64,000 bases of DNA, from positions 1-64,000 of the forward strand of contig BNBP01000010.1 in assembly GCA_014656015.1 (NCBI GenBank). The letters run 5' to 3'. How positions within the stretch are numbered: the stretch's first letter is position 1; each line of letters opens with the position of its first letter. The position numbers were made by a program, and so were the translations under genes. The notes under the pieces are model-generated. The model had not been told where the DNA came from and did no database searches. It saw only the letters and a program-made list of their open reading frames with translations. The DNA is from Streptomyces griseoaurantiacus. Lineage in GTDB: Bacteria; Actinomycetota; Actinomycetes; Streptomycetales; Streptomycetaceae. Below are positions 37,048 through 46,006 of the stretch, piece after piece.

Positions 37048-38703
37048 TCATCCCTGGGTCTGCTGGATTGCTTCGCGGAGTACCTGGCGGTCGTCGAAGG
37101 GACGCACCACCCCGGCGATGTCCTGGCCCTGCTCGTGGCCCTTGCCGGCCACCAGCACCGTGTCGCCGGGCCGGGCCCGGGCGACGGCGGCGGCGATCGC
37201 GGCGGCCCGGTCCTCGAAGACCTGCACCTCGCCCCGCTCGTGCGCGGGCACCGAGGCGGCGCCCTGGAGCATGGTGGCGAGGATGGCGAGGGGGTCCTCG
37301 GAGCGGGGGTTGTCGGAGGTGAGGACGGCGGTGTCGGCGAGCCGCGCCGCGGCCGCGCCCATGGGCATGCGTTTGGTCGTGTCCCGGTCTCCGCCGCAGC
37401 CGAGCACGATGTGCAGCCGGCCCTTGGTGACCTTGCGCAGCGCCCTGAGGACCGATTCGACGGCGTCCGTCTTGTGCGCGTAGTCGACGACGGCGAAGTA
37501 GGGCTGTCCGGCGTCGACCCGCTCCAGCCGGCCGGGGACGCCGGGCACCGCGGCGATGCCGTCGGCGGCGGCCTGCGGGTCGAGCCCGGCGGCGGCCAGC
37601 GCGACGATCGCGGCGAGGGTGTTGGCCACGTTGAACGGGCCCGCCAGCGGCGAGCGCGCGGTGACGCGGACACCGTCCGGGCCGAGCACGGTGAACGTGG
37701 AGTCCAGTGGGCCGACCTCGACGTCCTCGGCCCGCCAGTCGGCGTCCGGGTGGCCCTCGGCGGAGTACGTCACCACGGGCACCGTGGCCTGCGCGGCGAG
37801 CCTGCGGCCGTACTCGTCGTCGGTGTTGACCACGCCGAGCCGGCTGCGGGCGGGGGTGAAGAGCTGCGCCTTGGCCTGGAAGTAGTCCTCCATCCCGGAG
37901 TGGAACTCCATGTGCTCCGGGCTGAGGTTGGTGAAGACGGCGATGTCGAAGACGCAGCCGTCGACCCGGCCGAGCACCAGCGCGTGGCTGGAGACCTCCA
38001 TGGCGACCGCCTCGACGCCGCGCTCCCGCATGACCGCGAACAGGGCCTGCAGGTCGGTGGCTTCGGGGGTGGTGCGCTCGGACTTGATGCGCTCGTCGCC
38101 GATGCGCATCTCGACGGTGCCGATCAGGCCGGTGGACTTCGCCGTGCGCAGCCCGCCCTCGACGAGGTAGGCGGTGGTGGTCTTGCCGGAGGTGCCGGTG
38201 ATGCCGATGCCCAGCAGCTCGCGTCCCGGGCGGCCGTAGATGGTGGCCGCCAGCTCGCCCATCCCGGCGCGCGGGTCCTCGGCGACGAGGACCGGCAGTC
38301 CGGTCGCGGCGGCGCGCTCGGCGCCGCTGGGGTCGGTCAGCACGGCGGCGGCGCCGAGGCCGGCCGCCTGGGTGACGAAGTCGGCGCCGTGCAGGCGGGC
38401 GCCGGGCAGGGCGGCGTAGAGGTCGCCGGGGCGGACGGCCCGTGAGTCGTGGGTGATGCCCGTGACCCCGGCCTCGGTCTCCGGGGCGGCGACACCCAGC
38501 TGACCGGCCAGTTCCGCGAGGGGCGTGGCGGGGACGTGCTCCGGTCGGGGCGGCCCGGGGTAGGTCACGGATGCGCCCTTCTGGGTGGTTTGGGACTGAT
38601 CGGCGTGTGGCACGGCGGTGAGCGTACCGGGCACCCCTGGCCCGGAGCGAAGCGGAGTGCGGGGCGGTCCTTGGTTCCCGGAGCCGGGAGTGATCGTAGT
38701 CAC
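37048..38703 (-). CDS. murE: UDP-MurNAc-tripeptide synthetase (diaminopimelate adding)
   Basis: ATP-dependent ligase that adds diaminopimelate to UDP-MurNAc-L-Ala-D-Glu. The 551-residue protein has the ATP loop GTSGKTTTA (near 171), TNLSPEHMEFHSGMEDY, VVDYAHKTDAVE, and DNPRSEDP near 464; DNPR marks diaminopimelate rather than lysine specificity (Streptomyces uses the LL form). The start is uncertain. I use the GTG at 38703 with AGGA 7 nt upstream; a GTG about 45 codons in (VTYPGPP) also has a good SD (AAGGG) and gives the usual family length. It is separated from ftsI by 116 bp with no clear terminator. Confidence 0.95.
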   Translation of the reverse strand: MTTITPGSGNQGPPRTPLRSGPGVPGTLTAVPHADQSQTTQKGASVTYPGPPRPEHVPATPLAELAGQLGVAAPETEAGVTGITHDSRAVRPGDLYAALPGARLHGADFVTQAAGLGAAAVLTDPSGAERAAATGLPVLVAEDPRAGMGELAATIYGRPGRELLGIGITGTSGKTTTAYLVEGGLRTAKSTGLIGTVEMRIGDERIKSERTTPEATDLQALFAVMRERGVEAVAMEVSSHALVLGRVDGCVFDIAVFTNLSPEHMEFHSGMEDYFQAKAQLFTPARSRLGVVNTDDEYGRRLAAQATVPVVTYSAEGHPDADWRAEDVEVGPLDSTFTVLGPDGVRVTARSPLAGPFNVANTLAAIVALAAAGLDPQAAADGIAAVPGVPGRLERVDAGQPYFAVVDYAHKTDAVESVLRALRKVTKGRLHIVLGCGGDRDTTKRMPMGAAAARLADTAVLTSDNPRSEDPLAILATMLQGAASVPAHERGEVQVFEDRAAAIAAAVARARPGDTVLVAGKGHEQGQDIAGVVRPFDDRQVLREAIQQTQG

Positions 38704-38819
38704 GGGCAGTTCCTGATCGGTCTTGCGGGGGTGTACGGCGGGGACGCGCGTACGGCGGTCGGTGAGGGTCCCGGCGCGGCCGTCCCGCGGTCGCGGCCGG
38801 GTTCCTCACGGGGTGGGGC

Positions 38820-40802
38820 TCATGGCTTGAACTCGACGGGCAGCTTGGCGGGGGGCGCGCCGGTGGGCGGGACCTGGAGGGTCTTCAGGGCGAACTCCAT
38901 CACCTGCTTGTAGATCGGCCCGCAGATCTGGCCGCCGAAGTAGCTGCCCTCGGTGGCGTTCTGGATCGCGCAGTACACGGTGATCCGGGGCTTGTCGGCG
39001 GGGGCGAACCCGGCGAAGGACGAGGTGTAGCCGTGGTACCTGCCGGTGGCCGGATCCACGCGGTTGGCCGTACCCGTCTTCCCCGCCACCCGGTACCCCG
39101 GAATGCGCGCCTTGAGTCCGGTGCCCTGCTCGTCGTCCACGACCGACTCCAGCATCCGGGCGAGGGTCCTGGCCGTCTTCGCGCTCACCACCCGGCTCCG
39201 CTCCGGCCGGTCGGCCGGCGTGAACTGCCCGTCGGGGCCCTTCGTGCCGCGGACCAGGCTGGGTTCGACGCGGACACCGCCGTTGGCGAGGGTGGAGTAG
39301 ATGGAGGCCGCCTGAACGGCGTTGAGGGAGAAACCCTGGCCGAAAGGAATCGTGTACTGCTGCGAGGTGGACCACTTGCCCGGGGGCGCGAGGATGCCCT
39401 TGGTCTCGCCGGGCAGGCCCAGCCCGGTGGGCCTGCCCATGCCGAACCTGTGCAGGTAGGAGTAGAGGACCTCGTTGGCCTTCGCCTGCGTCTTCCCGAG
39501 TTCGCCGGTGGCCAGGATGGTGCCGATGTTGCTGGACTTGGCGAGCACGCCGTTGAGCGTGAGGTACCAGGTCTCGTGGTCGATGTCGTCCGAGAACAGC
39601 CGGTCGCCGCGGTGCAGCCGGTTGGGCACGACGACATGGGTGCCCGGGGTGGCCACGTTCTCCTCCAGGACCGCCGCCATCGACATCACCTTGGCCGTGG
39701 AGCCGGGCTCGTAGGCGTCCTGGACGGCCGCGTTGCCGAGGGCCGCGGGGTCGGCGTGGGCGAGGTCGCCGGGGTCGAAGCCCGGGGCGTTGGCCATCGC
39801 GAGGATCTGCCCGGTGCGGGTGTCCTGGACGACCACGTAGCCGCGGTCGGCCTTGGACTTGCGCACCTGCTCGCTGATGGCGTTCTGCGCCGCGAACTGG
39901 ATGTCGCGGTCGATGGTGAGCTCGACGTCGCTGCCGGGCACGGCGGGCGTCTCGGTGGAGCTCGCGGTGGGCACCAGACGGCCGCCCGACTGGGTGTAGC
40001 GGATCTTGCCGTCCTTGCCGGAGAGCCGCTTGTCCAGCATCTGCTCGATGCCGCCGCCGCCCTCACCGGCGGCGTTGACCCAGCCGAGTATCCCGGCGGC
40101 GAGTTCGCCGTTGGGGTAGACCCGCTTGCTGCTCGGGTCGTGCAGGACGCCGGCCAGGACGTCGACGACACCGCTCTCGGTGCGCGCCTTGCGGGCGAGG
40201 GTGGTCCGCAGGTCCTGGATCTGCTTCCACACCTCGGGGGTCTGACGGGGGGCGAGGAGCACGTACCGGGTGTTCCTGCGCAGCTTCTTGGCGAGGGTCT
40301 CCTGATCCTGGTTCAGGATCGGCGCGAGCAGGGCGGCGGCCTGCTCCGGACCGTCGTCGATCCCCAGCTGCTCGCGGGTGAACAGCGTCGGGTCGGCGGT
40401 GATGTCGCTCGCGTCCACGCTGGTGGCGAGCGTGACGCCGTTGCGGTCGGTGATCCCGCCCCGCTCGGCGGCCAGTACGTGGGCCACGTAGCGGTTGCGG
40501 TCCGCCTTGGCGGTGTACGTGGCGGAGTCGACGGCCTGCACCTGGAGCAGGCGCACGACGAAGACGGACAGCACCAGGGCGAGGGCGACGCCGACCATGC
40601 GCAGCCGGGGCCGGGGCCCGGCGAGCCGGATGGTGCGCGGCATGGCGCGGGAGGGGGCCGGACGGCGCGCGGGGCGGGCGCCGGGTCCGGGCCGCCGGGG
40701 GGCGCCGGGGCGCTCGGGCCGGGCCGGGCGGGCGGACCGGGCGGGGCCCGGCACACGGCGGCGCGGCGGCTGCCTGCCGGAGTCGTCAACCACTTCCGTC
40801 AC
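38820..40802 (-). CDS. ftsI: Division-specific transpeptidase FtsI (PBP3)
   Basis: Class B penicillin-binding protein that cross-links septal peptidoglycan. The 660-residue protein has a Pro/Arg-rich cytoplasmic tail of about 65 residues and a single membrane helix (VGVALALVLSVFVVRLLQ). A pedestal domain follows, then the transpeptidase with STAK in EPGSTAKVMS (near 367), SSN (LAKSSNIGT) and KTGT (AGKTGTANRV, near 574). The GTG at 40802 overlaps the ftsL stop by 4 nt. Two Cys residues near the C-terminus (YCAIQNATE, GGQICGP) could form an external disulfide. Confidence 0.97.
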   Translation of the reverse strand: MTEVVDDSGRQPPRRRVPGPARSARPARPERPGAPRRPGPGARPARRPAPSRAMPRTIRLAGPRPRLRMVGVALALVLSVFVVRLLQVQAVDSATYTAKADRNRYVAHVLAAERGGITDRNGVTLATSVDASDITADPTLFTREQLGIDDGPEQAAALLAPILNQDQETLAKKLRRNTRYVLLAPRQTPEVWKQIQDLRTTLARKARTESGVVDVLAGVLHDPSSKRVYPNGELAAGILGWVNAAGEGGGGIEQMLDKRLSGKDGKIRYTQSGGRLVPTASSTETPAVPGSDVELTIDRDIQFAAQNAISEQVRKSKADRGYVVVQDTRTGQILAMANAPGFDPGDLAHADPAALGNAAVQDAYEPGSTAKVMSMAAVLEENVATPGTHVVVPNRLHRGDRLFSDDIDHETWYLTLNGVLAKSSNIGTILATGELGKTQAKANEVLYSYLHRFGMGRPTGLGLPGETKGILAPPGKWSTSQQYTIPFGQGFSLNAVQAASIYSTLANGGVRVEPSLVRGTKGPDGQFTPADRPERSRVVSAKTARTLARMLESVVDDEQGTGLKARIPGYRVAGKTGTANRVDPATGRYHGYTSSFAGFAPADKPRITVYCAIQNATEGSYFGGQICGPIYKQVMEFALKTLQVPPTGAPPAKLPVEFKP

Positions 40803-41365
40803 CTGCCGGGGGTCGTCGCGGGCATTGCGGGGGCGGTGGCCGTGGGGCTGCCACCGGGGGCGTCCGGGGACGGGGCCGTGGCCGGGTCGGCGCCGGGGTC
40901 CGTGCTCGGGGCCGCGCCCGGAGTCTCGCTCGCGCCGGGGCCCGCCGCCCCGGCGGTGGCGCCGGCGCCGGTGAGGGCGGACCGGACGAGGGTGTCCCCG
41001 GAGGCGGCGGGCGAGGGGTCGCCCTTGACCGTGCCGTCGGGGCCGAGGAAGGCGGGGGTGCCGCCGGGGACCATGCCGAGTTCACGGGCGCGGCGCTGGA
41101 GCGCGTCGGGGGCCGAGTAGGCGTCCACGTCCCGCTGGAGCGCCTGTTCCTCGTCGGTGAGGTTCTTGGTCCCCTGCTGGAGGTCGTCGAGCCGGAAGGA
41201 GCCCGCGCTGAGGGCGGAGTTCAGCACCAGCAGGCTGATCAGACCGCCGCCGAGCAGCAGCACCACCAGCAGGACGAAGGGGGTGCGGGCGGCCCGGCCC
41301 CGGGCCGCCGGGAACAGCCGGGCGAGCCGGGCGGCCCGCCCCTTCAGGTGCGGTTTCCTACTCAC
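40799..41365 (-). CDS. ftsL: FtsL-like septum formation initiator
   Basis: Small bitopic divisome protein. The 188-residue protein has a basic N-terminus, one membrane helix (TPFVLLVVLLLGGGLISLLVLN, split here) and a short coiled coil (LDDLQQGTKNLTDEEQALQRD). An Ala/Pro/Gly/Thr-rich external tail of about 80 residues follows, which is longer than in most FtsL proteins and probably disordered. The GTG at 41365 has GGAGG 4 nt upstream. Position between rsmH and ftsI supports the name; sequence identity alone is weak in this family. Confidence 0.9.
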   Translation of the reverse strand: MSRKPHLKGRAARLARLFPAARGRAARTPFVLLVVLLLGGGLISLLVLNSALSAGSFRLDDLQQGTKNLTDEEQALQRDVDAYSAPDALQRRARELGMVPGGTPAFLGPDGTVKGDPSPAASGDTLVRSALTGAGATAGAAGPGASETPGAAPSTDPGADPATAPSPDAPGGSPTATAPAMPATTPGR

Positions 41366-41410
41366 GTCCCCTCCCGGTCCACATCGGTCCGGTGCGCCGC
41401 CCAGCGTTCC

Positions 41411-42430
41411 TCACTCGGCGTCCTCCCGGATGCGCAGGGCCCCGCGCAGCCGGGCCGGTGCGGCCCGGCGGTTCTCGGCGATCTCCTCCTCGGTGGGGAG
41501 TTCGGCACCGCGGGTCAGGAGCTTGAGCCGGGGCTGGTAGCGCTCGGGGACGACGGGCAGCCCGGGCGGGGCGGTGCCGGCGGCACCGGCCGCGAACACC
41601 TGTTTGACGAGCCGGTCCTCCAGCGAGTGGTACGCCAGCACGGCGATCCGCCCGCCGACGTCGAGCGCCCGCACCGCGGCCGGGATCGCCCGCTCCAGGA
41701 CGGTGAGTTCGCCGTTGACCTCGATGCGCAGCGCCTGGAAGGTGCGCTTGGCGGGGTTGCCGCCGGTGCGCTTGGCGGCCTGCGGCAGCGCGTCGCGGAT
41801 CACCTCCACCAGCCGGGCGCTGGTGGTGAAGGGTTCCCGCTCCCGTTCGCGCACCACGGCGGACACGATCCGCTTGGCCTGCTTCTCCTCGCCGTAGGCC
41901 CGCAGGATGCGCACGAGTTCGCCCGGCGGGTAGGTGTTGAGCACCTCGGCGGCACTCGTCCCGGTCGACTGGTCCATGCGCATGTCGAGCGGGGCGTCCT
42001 GGGCGTAGGCGAACCCTCGGTCGGCCTCGTCGAGTTGCATGGAGGAGACCCCGAGGTCGAACAGCACGCCCTGCACGCGGGCCAGGCCCAGCCGGTCGAG
42101 GACCTCGGGGAGTTCGTCGTAGACCGCGTGCACCAGGGTGGCGCGCGCGCCGTAGGGGGCGAGGCGCTCGGCGGACAGCCGCAGCGCCTCCTTGTCCCGG
42201 TCGAGGGCGACGAGACGGACCTCGGGGAAGCGGGCGAGCAGCGCCTCGCTGTGGCCGCCGAGGCCGAGGGTGCAGTCCACGACGACGGCGCCGGGCCGCT
42301 CCAGGGCCGGGGCCAGCAGGTCCAGGCAGCGGTGGAGCATCACCGGGACGTGCCTGCCGGGTGCCGGGCGGTGGCCGTCGTCACCCGGCTGTGCGTGTGC
42401 CTGCGGCTCCTGCGCCTCGCGCGCTTCCAA
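41411..42430 (-). CDS. rsmH: 16S rRNA m4C1402 methyltransferase
   Basis: SAM-dependent N4-methyltransferase acting on C1402 of 16S rRNA (MraW). The 339-residue protein has [13 protein letters not shown], the SAM loop [34 protein letters not shown], and the C-terminal [12 protein letters not shown]. The start is probably TTG at 42430 (GAAGGG 7 nt upstream), which adds about 27 residues rich in Gln, Ala and His before the conserved HVPVM. No in-frame ATG exists between the two. It is the first gene of the division block; no mraZ is found upstream. A candidate promoter lies at 42662-42689. Confidence 0.94.
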   Translation of the reverse strand: MEAREAQEPQAHAQPGDDGHRPAPGRHVPVMLHRCLDLLAPALERPGAVVVDCTLGLGGHSEALLARFPEVRLVALDRDKEALRLSAERLAPYGARATLVHAVYDELPEVLDRLGLARVQGVLFDLGVSSMQLDEADRGFAYAQDAPLDMRMDQSTGTSAAEVLNTYPPGELVRILRAYGEEKQAKRIVSAVVREREREPFTTSARLVEVIRDALPQAAKRTGGNPAKRTFQALRIEVNGELTVLERAIPAAVRALDVGGRIAVLAYHSLEDRLVKQVFAAGAAGTAPPGLPVVPERYQPRLKLLTRGAELPTEEEIAENRRAAPARLRGALRIREDAE

Positions 42431-42661
42431 TGCCGGGCCCTTCCGAGTCGGGCGCGCCGCGCCCGCACCGCCGGGGCCCCGCTGGCCCGCCGGGGAAGGG
42501 GGGACCGGCCGGCGCCGGAAGCGTCAGCCGACCGGGGCGGGAGGAGGCCGGGCCGTAACGTACGCGCCGCGCACGCGGGGAGGTTCCGGACGGGCCGGAA
42601 CCTTCCGTGGTGAATGATGAGCTGGGGAGCGGCGAGGAGGTCTCGCCTGCCGCTTCGCGTC

Positions 42662-42689
42662 ACTTTAGTCCACGGTGTCTTGCCGTCAA
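42662..42689 (-). promoter_or_regulatory. Candidate promoter of the dcw cluster (upstream of rsmH)
   Basis: On the minus strand, TTGACG (-35, 42684-42689) and TAAAGT (-10, 42662-42667) are separated by 16 bp. The spacer contains GACAC, the WhiA-type motif. It would give a leader of about 225 nt before rsmH. The whole gap to the divergent carbonic anhydrase gene (42431-42864) contains no other gene. Confidence 0.55.
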
Positions 42690-42851
42690 TCAACCGGCCT
42701 GCGCGTCGCGCCGGGACCGCGCGGGAACCCTTCCGGGGCCGGAATCACCCGTCCGGCGTGGGCTTCACCGTTCGTGTGGGGTAGCTCACAGGACGTCGCG
42801 ATGGCACTCTTTGTCCGTTTCGCACAGCAGGACGGGACCGCCCTCGACCAG

Positions 42852-42857
42852 TAACGT
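42852..42857 (+). promoter_or_regulatory. Putative leaderless -10 box of carbonic anhydrase gene (TAACGT)
   Basis: TAACGT ends 7 nt before the ATG at 42865 and only 1 nt before another ATG at 42859. No SD is present, so 42865 is the better start. Confidence 0.5.
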
Positions 42858-42864
42858 CATGAGT

Positions 42865-43428
42865 ATGACGACTTCCGCATCCTCTTCCACCGGGCCGCAG
42901 GACATCGCCGTCGGCGGCGACGACGCCGTGATCGACCGCCTCGTCGAGGCCAACGCGCGGTACGCCGAGGCCTTCACCGACCCCGGCATGGATGCCCGGC
43001 CGGTGCGGCAGGTGGCCGTGGTGGCGTGCATGGACGCCCGTCTGGACCTGCACAAGGCACTGGGCCTGCGGCTCGGCGACTGCCACACCATCCGCAACGC
43101 GGGCGGCGTGGTCACGGACGACGTGATCCGGTCCCTGACCATCAGCCAGCGGGCGCTCGGCACCCGCAGCGTGGTGCTCATCCACCACACCGGCTGCGGC
43201 ATGGAGACGGTCACCGAGGACTTCCGGCACGACCTGGAGATGGAGGTCGGCCAGCGCCCCTCCTGGGCCGTCGAGGCGTTCCGCGACGTCGACCAGGACG
43301 TGCGGCAGTCGATCCAGCGGGTGCGCACCTCGCCCTTCCTGCTCCACGCCGACGACGTGCGCGGTTTCGTCTTCGACGTGAGGACCGGGCGGCTGCGCGA
43401 GATCCACCCGGCGGGCAAAGAGGCGTAA
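42865..43428 (+). CDS. Beta-carbonic anhydrase
   Basis: Zinc enzyme that interconverts CO2 and bicarbonate. The 187-residue protein has the zinc and catalytic signature CMDAR (near residue 54) and HHTGCGM (near 107), the Cys-Asp-His-Cys ligand set of the beta class. NAGG lies between. It is short and resembles the small actinobacterial type. The ATG at 42865 is chosen from leaderless spacing; an ATG 6 nt earlier would add two residues. It diverges from rsmH and is followed after 173 bp by the moxR operon. Confidence 0.9.
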   Translation: MTTSASSSTGPQDIAVGGDDAVIDRLVEANARYAEAFTDPGMDARPVRQVAVVACMDARLDLHKALGLRLGDCHTIRNAGGVVTDDVIRSLTISQRALGTRSVVLIHHTGCGMETVTEDFRHDLEMEVGQRPSWAVEAFRDVDQDVRQSIQRVRTSPFLLHADDVRGFVFDVRTGRLREIHPAGKEA

Positions 43429-43601
43429 GCCTGACAAAACGCTGTCAGTTGTCCACAGGCGAGTGACACGAACCGGTAACGGCAACAAGAATGCGGGTGT
43501 GATGCCCCGCGGTTCCCTCCGCGCGGCATCCATGCATCGGGGTGGGCCGGTCCGCGTCAGAACGCGCCGGCCCATGGAAAGTACGGGCCGAGGAGGGCCG
43601 G

Positions 43602-44642
43602 GTGACGACCTATGACGATCGAGCGAGCCTCACTGATCTGACCGCCACCGTGGAGCGCGTCCGCAGCGCGGTGGAAGGGGTGATCGAGGGCAAGCCCGAG
43701 GTCGTACGGCTTTCGCTGACCGTGTTGCTCGCCGAGGGGCACCTCCTCATCGAGGACGTGCCCGGAGTGGGCAAGACGATGCTCGCCAAGGCGCTGGCGC
43801 GGTCCATCGACTGTTCGGTGCGGCGCATCCAGTTCACGCCCGACCTGCTGCCCTCGGACATCACGGGCGTGTCCATCTGGGACCAGCAGCGCCGGGACTT
43901 CGAGTTCAAGCCGGGCGCGGTCTTCGCGCAGATCGTGATCGGCGACGAGATCAACCGCGCCTCGCCCAAGACGCAGTCCGCGCTGCTGGAGTCGATGGAG
44001 GAGCGCCAGGTCACCATCGACGGCCACACCTACGAACTCCCCCACCCCTTCATGGTGGTGGCCACGCAGAACCCGGTCGAGATGGAGGGCACCTACCCCC
44101 TGCCGGAGGCGCAGCGCGACCGCTTCATGGCCCGGGTGTCGGTGGGTTATCCGAGCCCCGAGGCCGAGCTGCGCATGCTGGACGTGCACGGCGGCGTCTC
44201 CCCGCTGGAGGACCTCCAGCCGGTGGCGCACGCGCACGAGATCGGCAAGCTGATCGAGGCCGTCCGGGCGGTGCACGTGGCCGAGCCGGTACGGCGCTAC
44301 GCGGTGGACCTGGTCGCGGCCACCCGCACGCATCCCGACCTCAGACTCGGCGCCTCGCCGCGCGCCACGCTGCACCTGCTGCGCGCGGCGAAGGCGTCCG
44401 CCGCCCTGGGCGGCCGGGAGTACGCGCTCCCCGACGACGTGCAGGCGCTCGCCGTCGCCGTCCTCGCCCACCGGCTGCTGCCCACCGCCCAGGCCCAGCT
44501 CAACCGCCGCACCGCGGAGCAGGTCGTCGAGGACATCCTGGGGACCACCGCCGTGCCCGCCGCCACGCCCCCGCAGACCCCTGACCTCGGCATGGGCCGC
44601 GCGACACCCGCGTACGGCCAGCAGCAGCCGCGGAGGCTGTGA
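43602..44642 (+). CDS. MoxR family AAA+ ATPase
   Basis: AAA+ chaperone-like ATPase; MoxR proteins help assemble or mature protein complexes, often with vWA or DUF58 partners. The 346-residue protein has Walker A DVPGVGKTML (near 53), Walker B VIGDEINRASPKTQSALLESMEE, sensor 1 VVATQNPVE and the arginine-finger region LPEAQRDRFMARV. The C-terminal tail is Pro/Gln-rich. The GTG at 43602 has GGAGG 5 nt upstream. The DUF58 gene begins inside its stop codon, so the three genes here form one operon. Confidence 0.94.
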   Translation: MTTYDDRASLTDLTATVERVRSAVEGVIEGKPEVVRLSLTVLLAEGHLLIEDVPGVGKTMLAKALARSIDCSVRRIQFTPDLLPSDITGVSIWDQQRRDFEFKPGAVFAQIVIGDEINRASPKTQSALLESMEERQVTIDGHTYELPHPFMVVATQNPVEMEGTYPLPEAQRDRFMARVSVGYPSPEAELRMLDVHGGVSPLEDLQPVAHAHEIGKLIEAVRAVHVAEPVRRYAVDLVAATRTHPDLRLGASPRATLHLLRAAKASAALGGREYALPDDVQALAVAVLAHRLLPTAQAQLNRRTAEQVVEDILGTTAVPAATPPQTPDLGMGRATPAYGQQQPRRL

Positions 44643-46006
44643 TGCCGCCGGGAGCGCCGGGGCCGGCGACCGCGGAGGAGCGGGGCGGGCCGCGCACGGC
44701 GCTCGCCGGACTCACCACCCGCGGGCGGTCCTTCCTGGCCGCGGGGCTCGCGGCCGCCGTCTGCGCCTACGTCCTCGGCCAGGGCGACCTGCTCCGGGTC
44801 GGGCTGCTGCTCGCCGTACTGCCGCTGATCTGCGCCACCGTGCTGTACCGCACCCGCTACCGGGTCGCGGGCAGCCGCCGGCTCTCCCCCGGGCGCGTGC
44901 CCGCGGGCAGCGAGGCCCGGGTGCACCTGCGGATGGACAACGTCTCGCGGCTGCCCACGGGCATGCTGATGCTCCAGGACCGGGTGCCCTACGTGCTCGG
45001 CCCCCGGCCCCGGTTCGTGCTGGACCGGGTGGAGGCGGGCGGCCGGCGCGAGGTGTCCTACCGGGTCCGCTCGGATCTGCGCGGCCGCTATCCGCTGGGC
45101 CCGCTCCAGCTCCGGCTCACCGACCCGTTCGGCATGTGCGAACTGACCCGGTCCTTCTCGACCTTCGACACCCTGACCGTCATCCCCCGCGTGGAGCCGC
45201 TGCCGCCGGTGCGCCTGGGCGGCGAGGCCACCGGGTACGGCGACGGGCGGCAGCGCTCACTGGCCCTGGCCGGCGACGACGACGTCATCCCCCGCGGCTA
45301 CCGGCACGGCGACGACCTGCGCCGGGTGCACTGGCGTTCGACGGCACGGTACGGCGAGCTGATGGTGCGCCGCGAGGAGCAGCCGCAGCGCGCCCGCTGC
45401 ACGGTGCTCCTCGACACCCGGGGCGGCGCCTACGAGGGCGCCGGTCCCGACTCGGCCTTCGAGTGGGCGGTGGCGGGCGCGGCCTCCGTCCTGGTGCACA
45501 TGCTGGAGCGGGGCTACTCGGTGCGGCTGCTGACCGACACGGGCAGCTCGGTGCCCGGCGAGGGTTCCGACGGGTTCGCGGGCGCGAGCCAGGAGTCCGC
45601 GGACGCGGCCGGGCTGATGATGGACACCCTCGCGGTCATCGACCACTCCGACGGCACCGGTCTGTCGGGCGCGCACGACGTACTGCGGGGCGGGAACGAG
45701 GGGTTGCTGGTGGCGTTCTTCGGCGACCTCGACGAGGAGCAGGCGGCGATGGCCGCGAGGATGAGCCGGCGCGGCGGCGCCGTCGCCTTCGTGCTCGACC
45801 CCGCGGGCTGGCTGCACGAGACGAGCGACGTGCCCGCCGCCGGTCGGGGCGACGGCACCCGGGCGCTGCGGCTGCTGCGCGAATCGGGCTGGACGGCGAT
45901 ACCGGTGCCGCGCGGCGCCGCCCTGGACGCGGTGTGGCGCGAGGCCGACCGGCAGCGGACCGGGCCGGGCGCGCTGAGCGGCGGCTTCGCGGGAGGACGG
46001 TCATGA
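44642..46006 (+). CDS. DUF58 domain membrane protein
   Basis: The 454-residue protein has two N-terminal membrane helices (LAAGLAAAVCAYVLG and LLRVGLLLAVLPLICATVLY), a beta-rich region and the DUF58 core (YRHGDDLRRVHWRSTARYGELMVRREEQP). A vWA-like fold (VLLDTRGGAYEG) follows. DUF58 proteins are regular MoxR partners with no known reaction. I prefer the ATG at 44642, which shares one base with the moxR stop and has GGAGG 5 nt upstream, over the adjacent GTG at 44639. The next gene overlaps its stop by 4 nt. Confidence 0.92.
   Translation: MPPGAPGPATAEERGGPRTALAGLTTRGRSFLAAGLAAAVCAYVLGQGDLLRVGLLLAVLPLICATVLYRTRYRVAGSRRLSPGRVPAGSEARVHLRMDNVSRLPTGMLMLQDRVPYVLGPRPRFVLDRVEAGGRREVSYRVRSDLRGRYPLGPLQLRLTDPFGMCELTRSFSTFDTLTVIPRVEPLPPVRLGGEATGYGDGRQRSLALAGDDDVIPRGYRHGDDLRRVHWRSTARYGELMVRREEQPQRARCTVLLDTRGGAYEGAGPDSAFEWAVAGAASVLVHMLERGYSVRLLTDTGSSVPGEGSDGFAGASQESADAAGLMMDTLAVIDHSDGTGLSGAHDVLRGGNEGLLVAFFGDLDEEQAAMAARMSRRGGAVAFVLDPAGWLHETSDVPAAGRGDGTRALRLLRESGWTAIPVPRGAALDAVWREADRQRTGPGALSGGFAGGRS

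Noticed and set aside
42431..42864. An mraZ gene upstream of rsmH
   Set aside because: No frame in the gap encodes the DxxxR-type MraZ fold; only promoter-like sequence is found.
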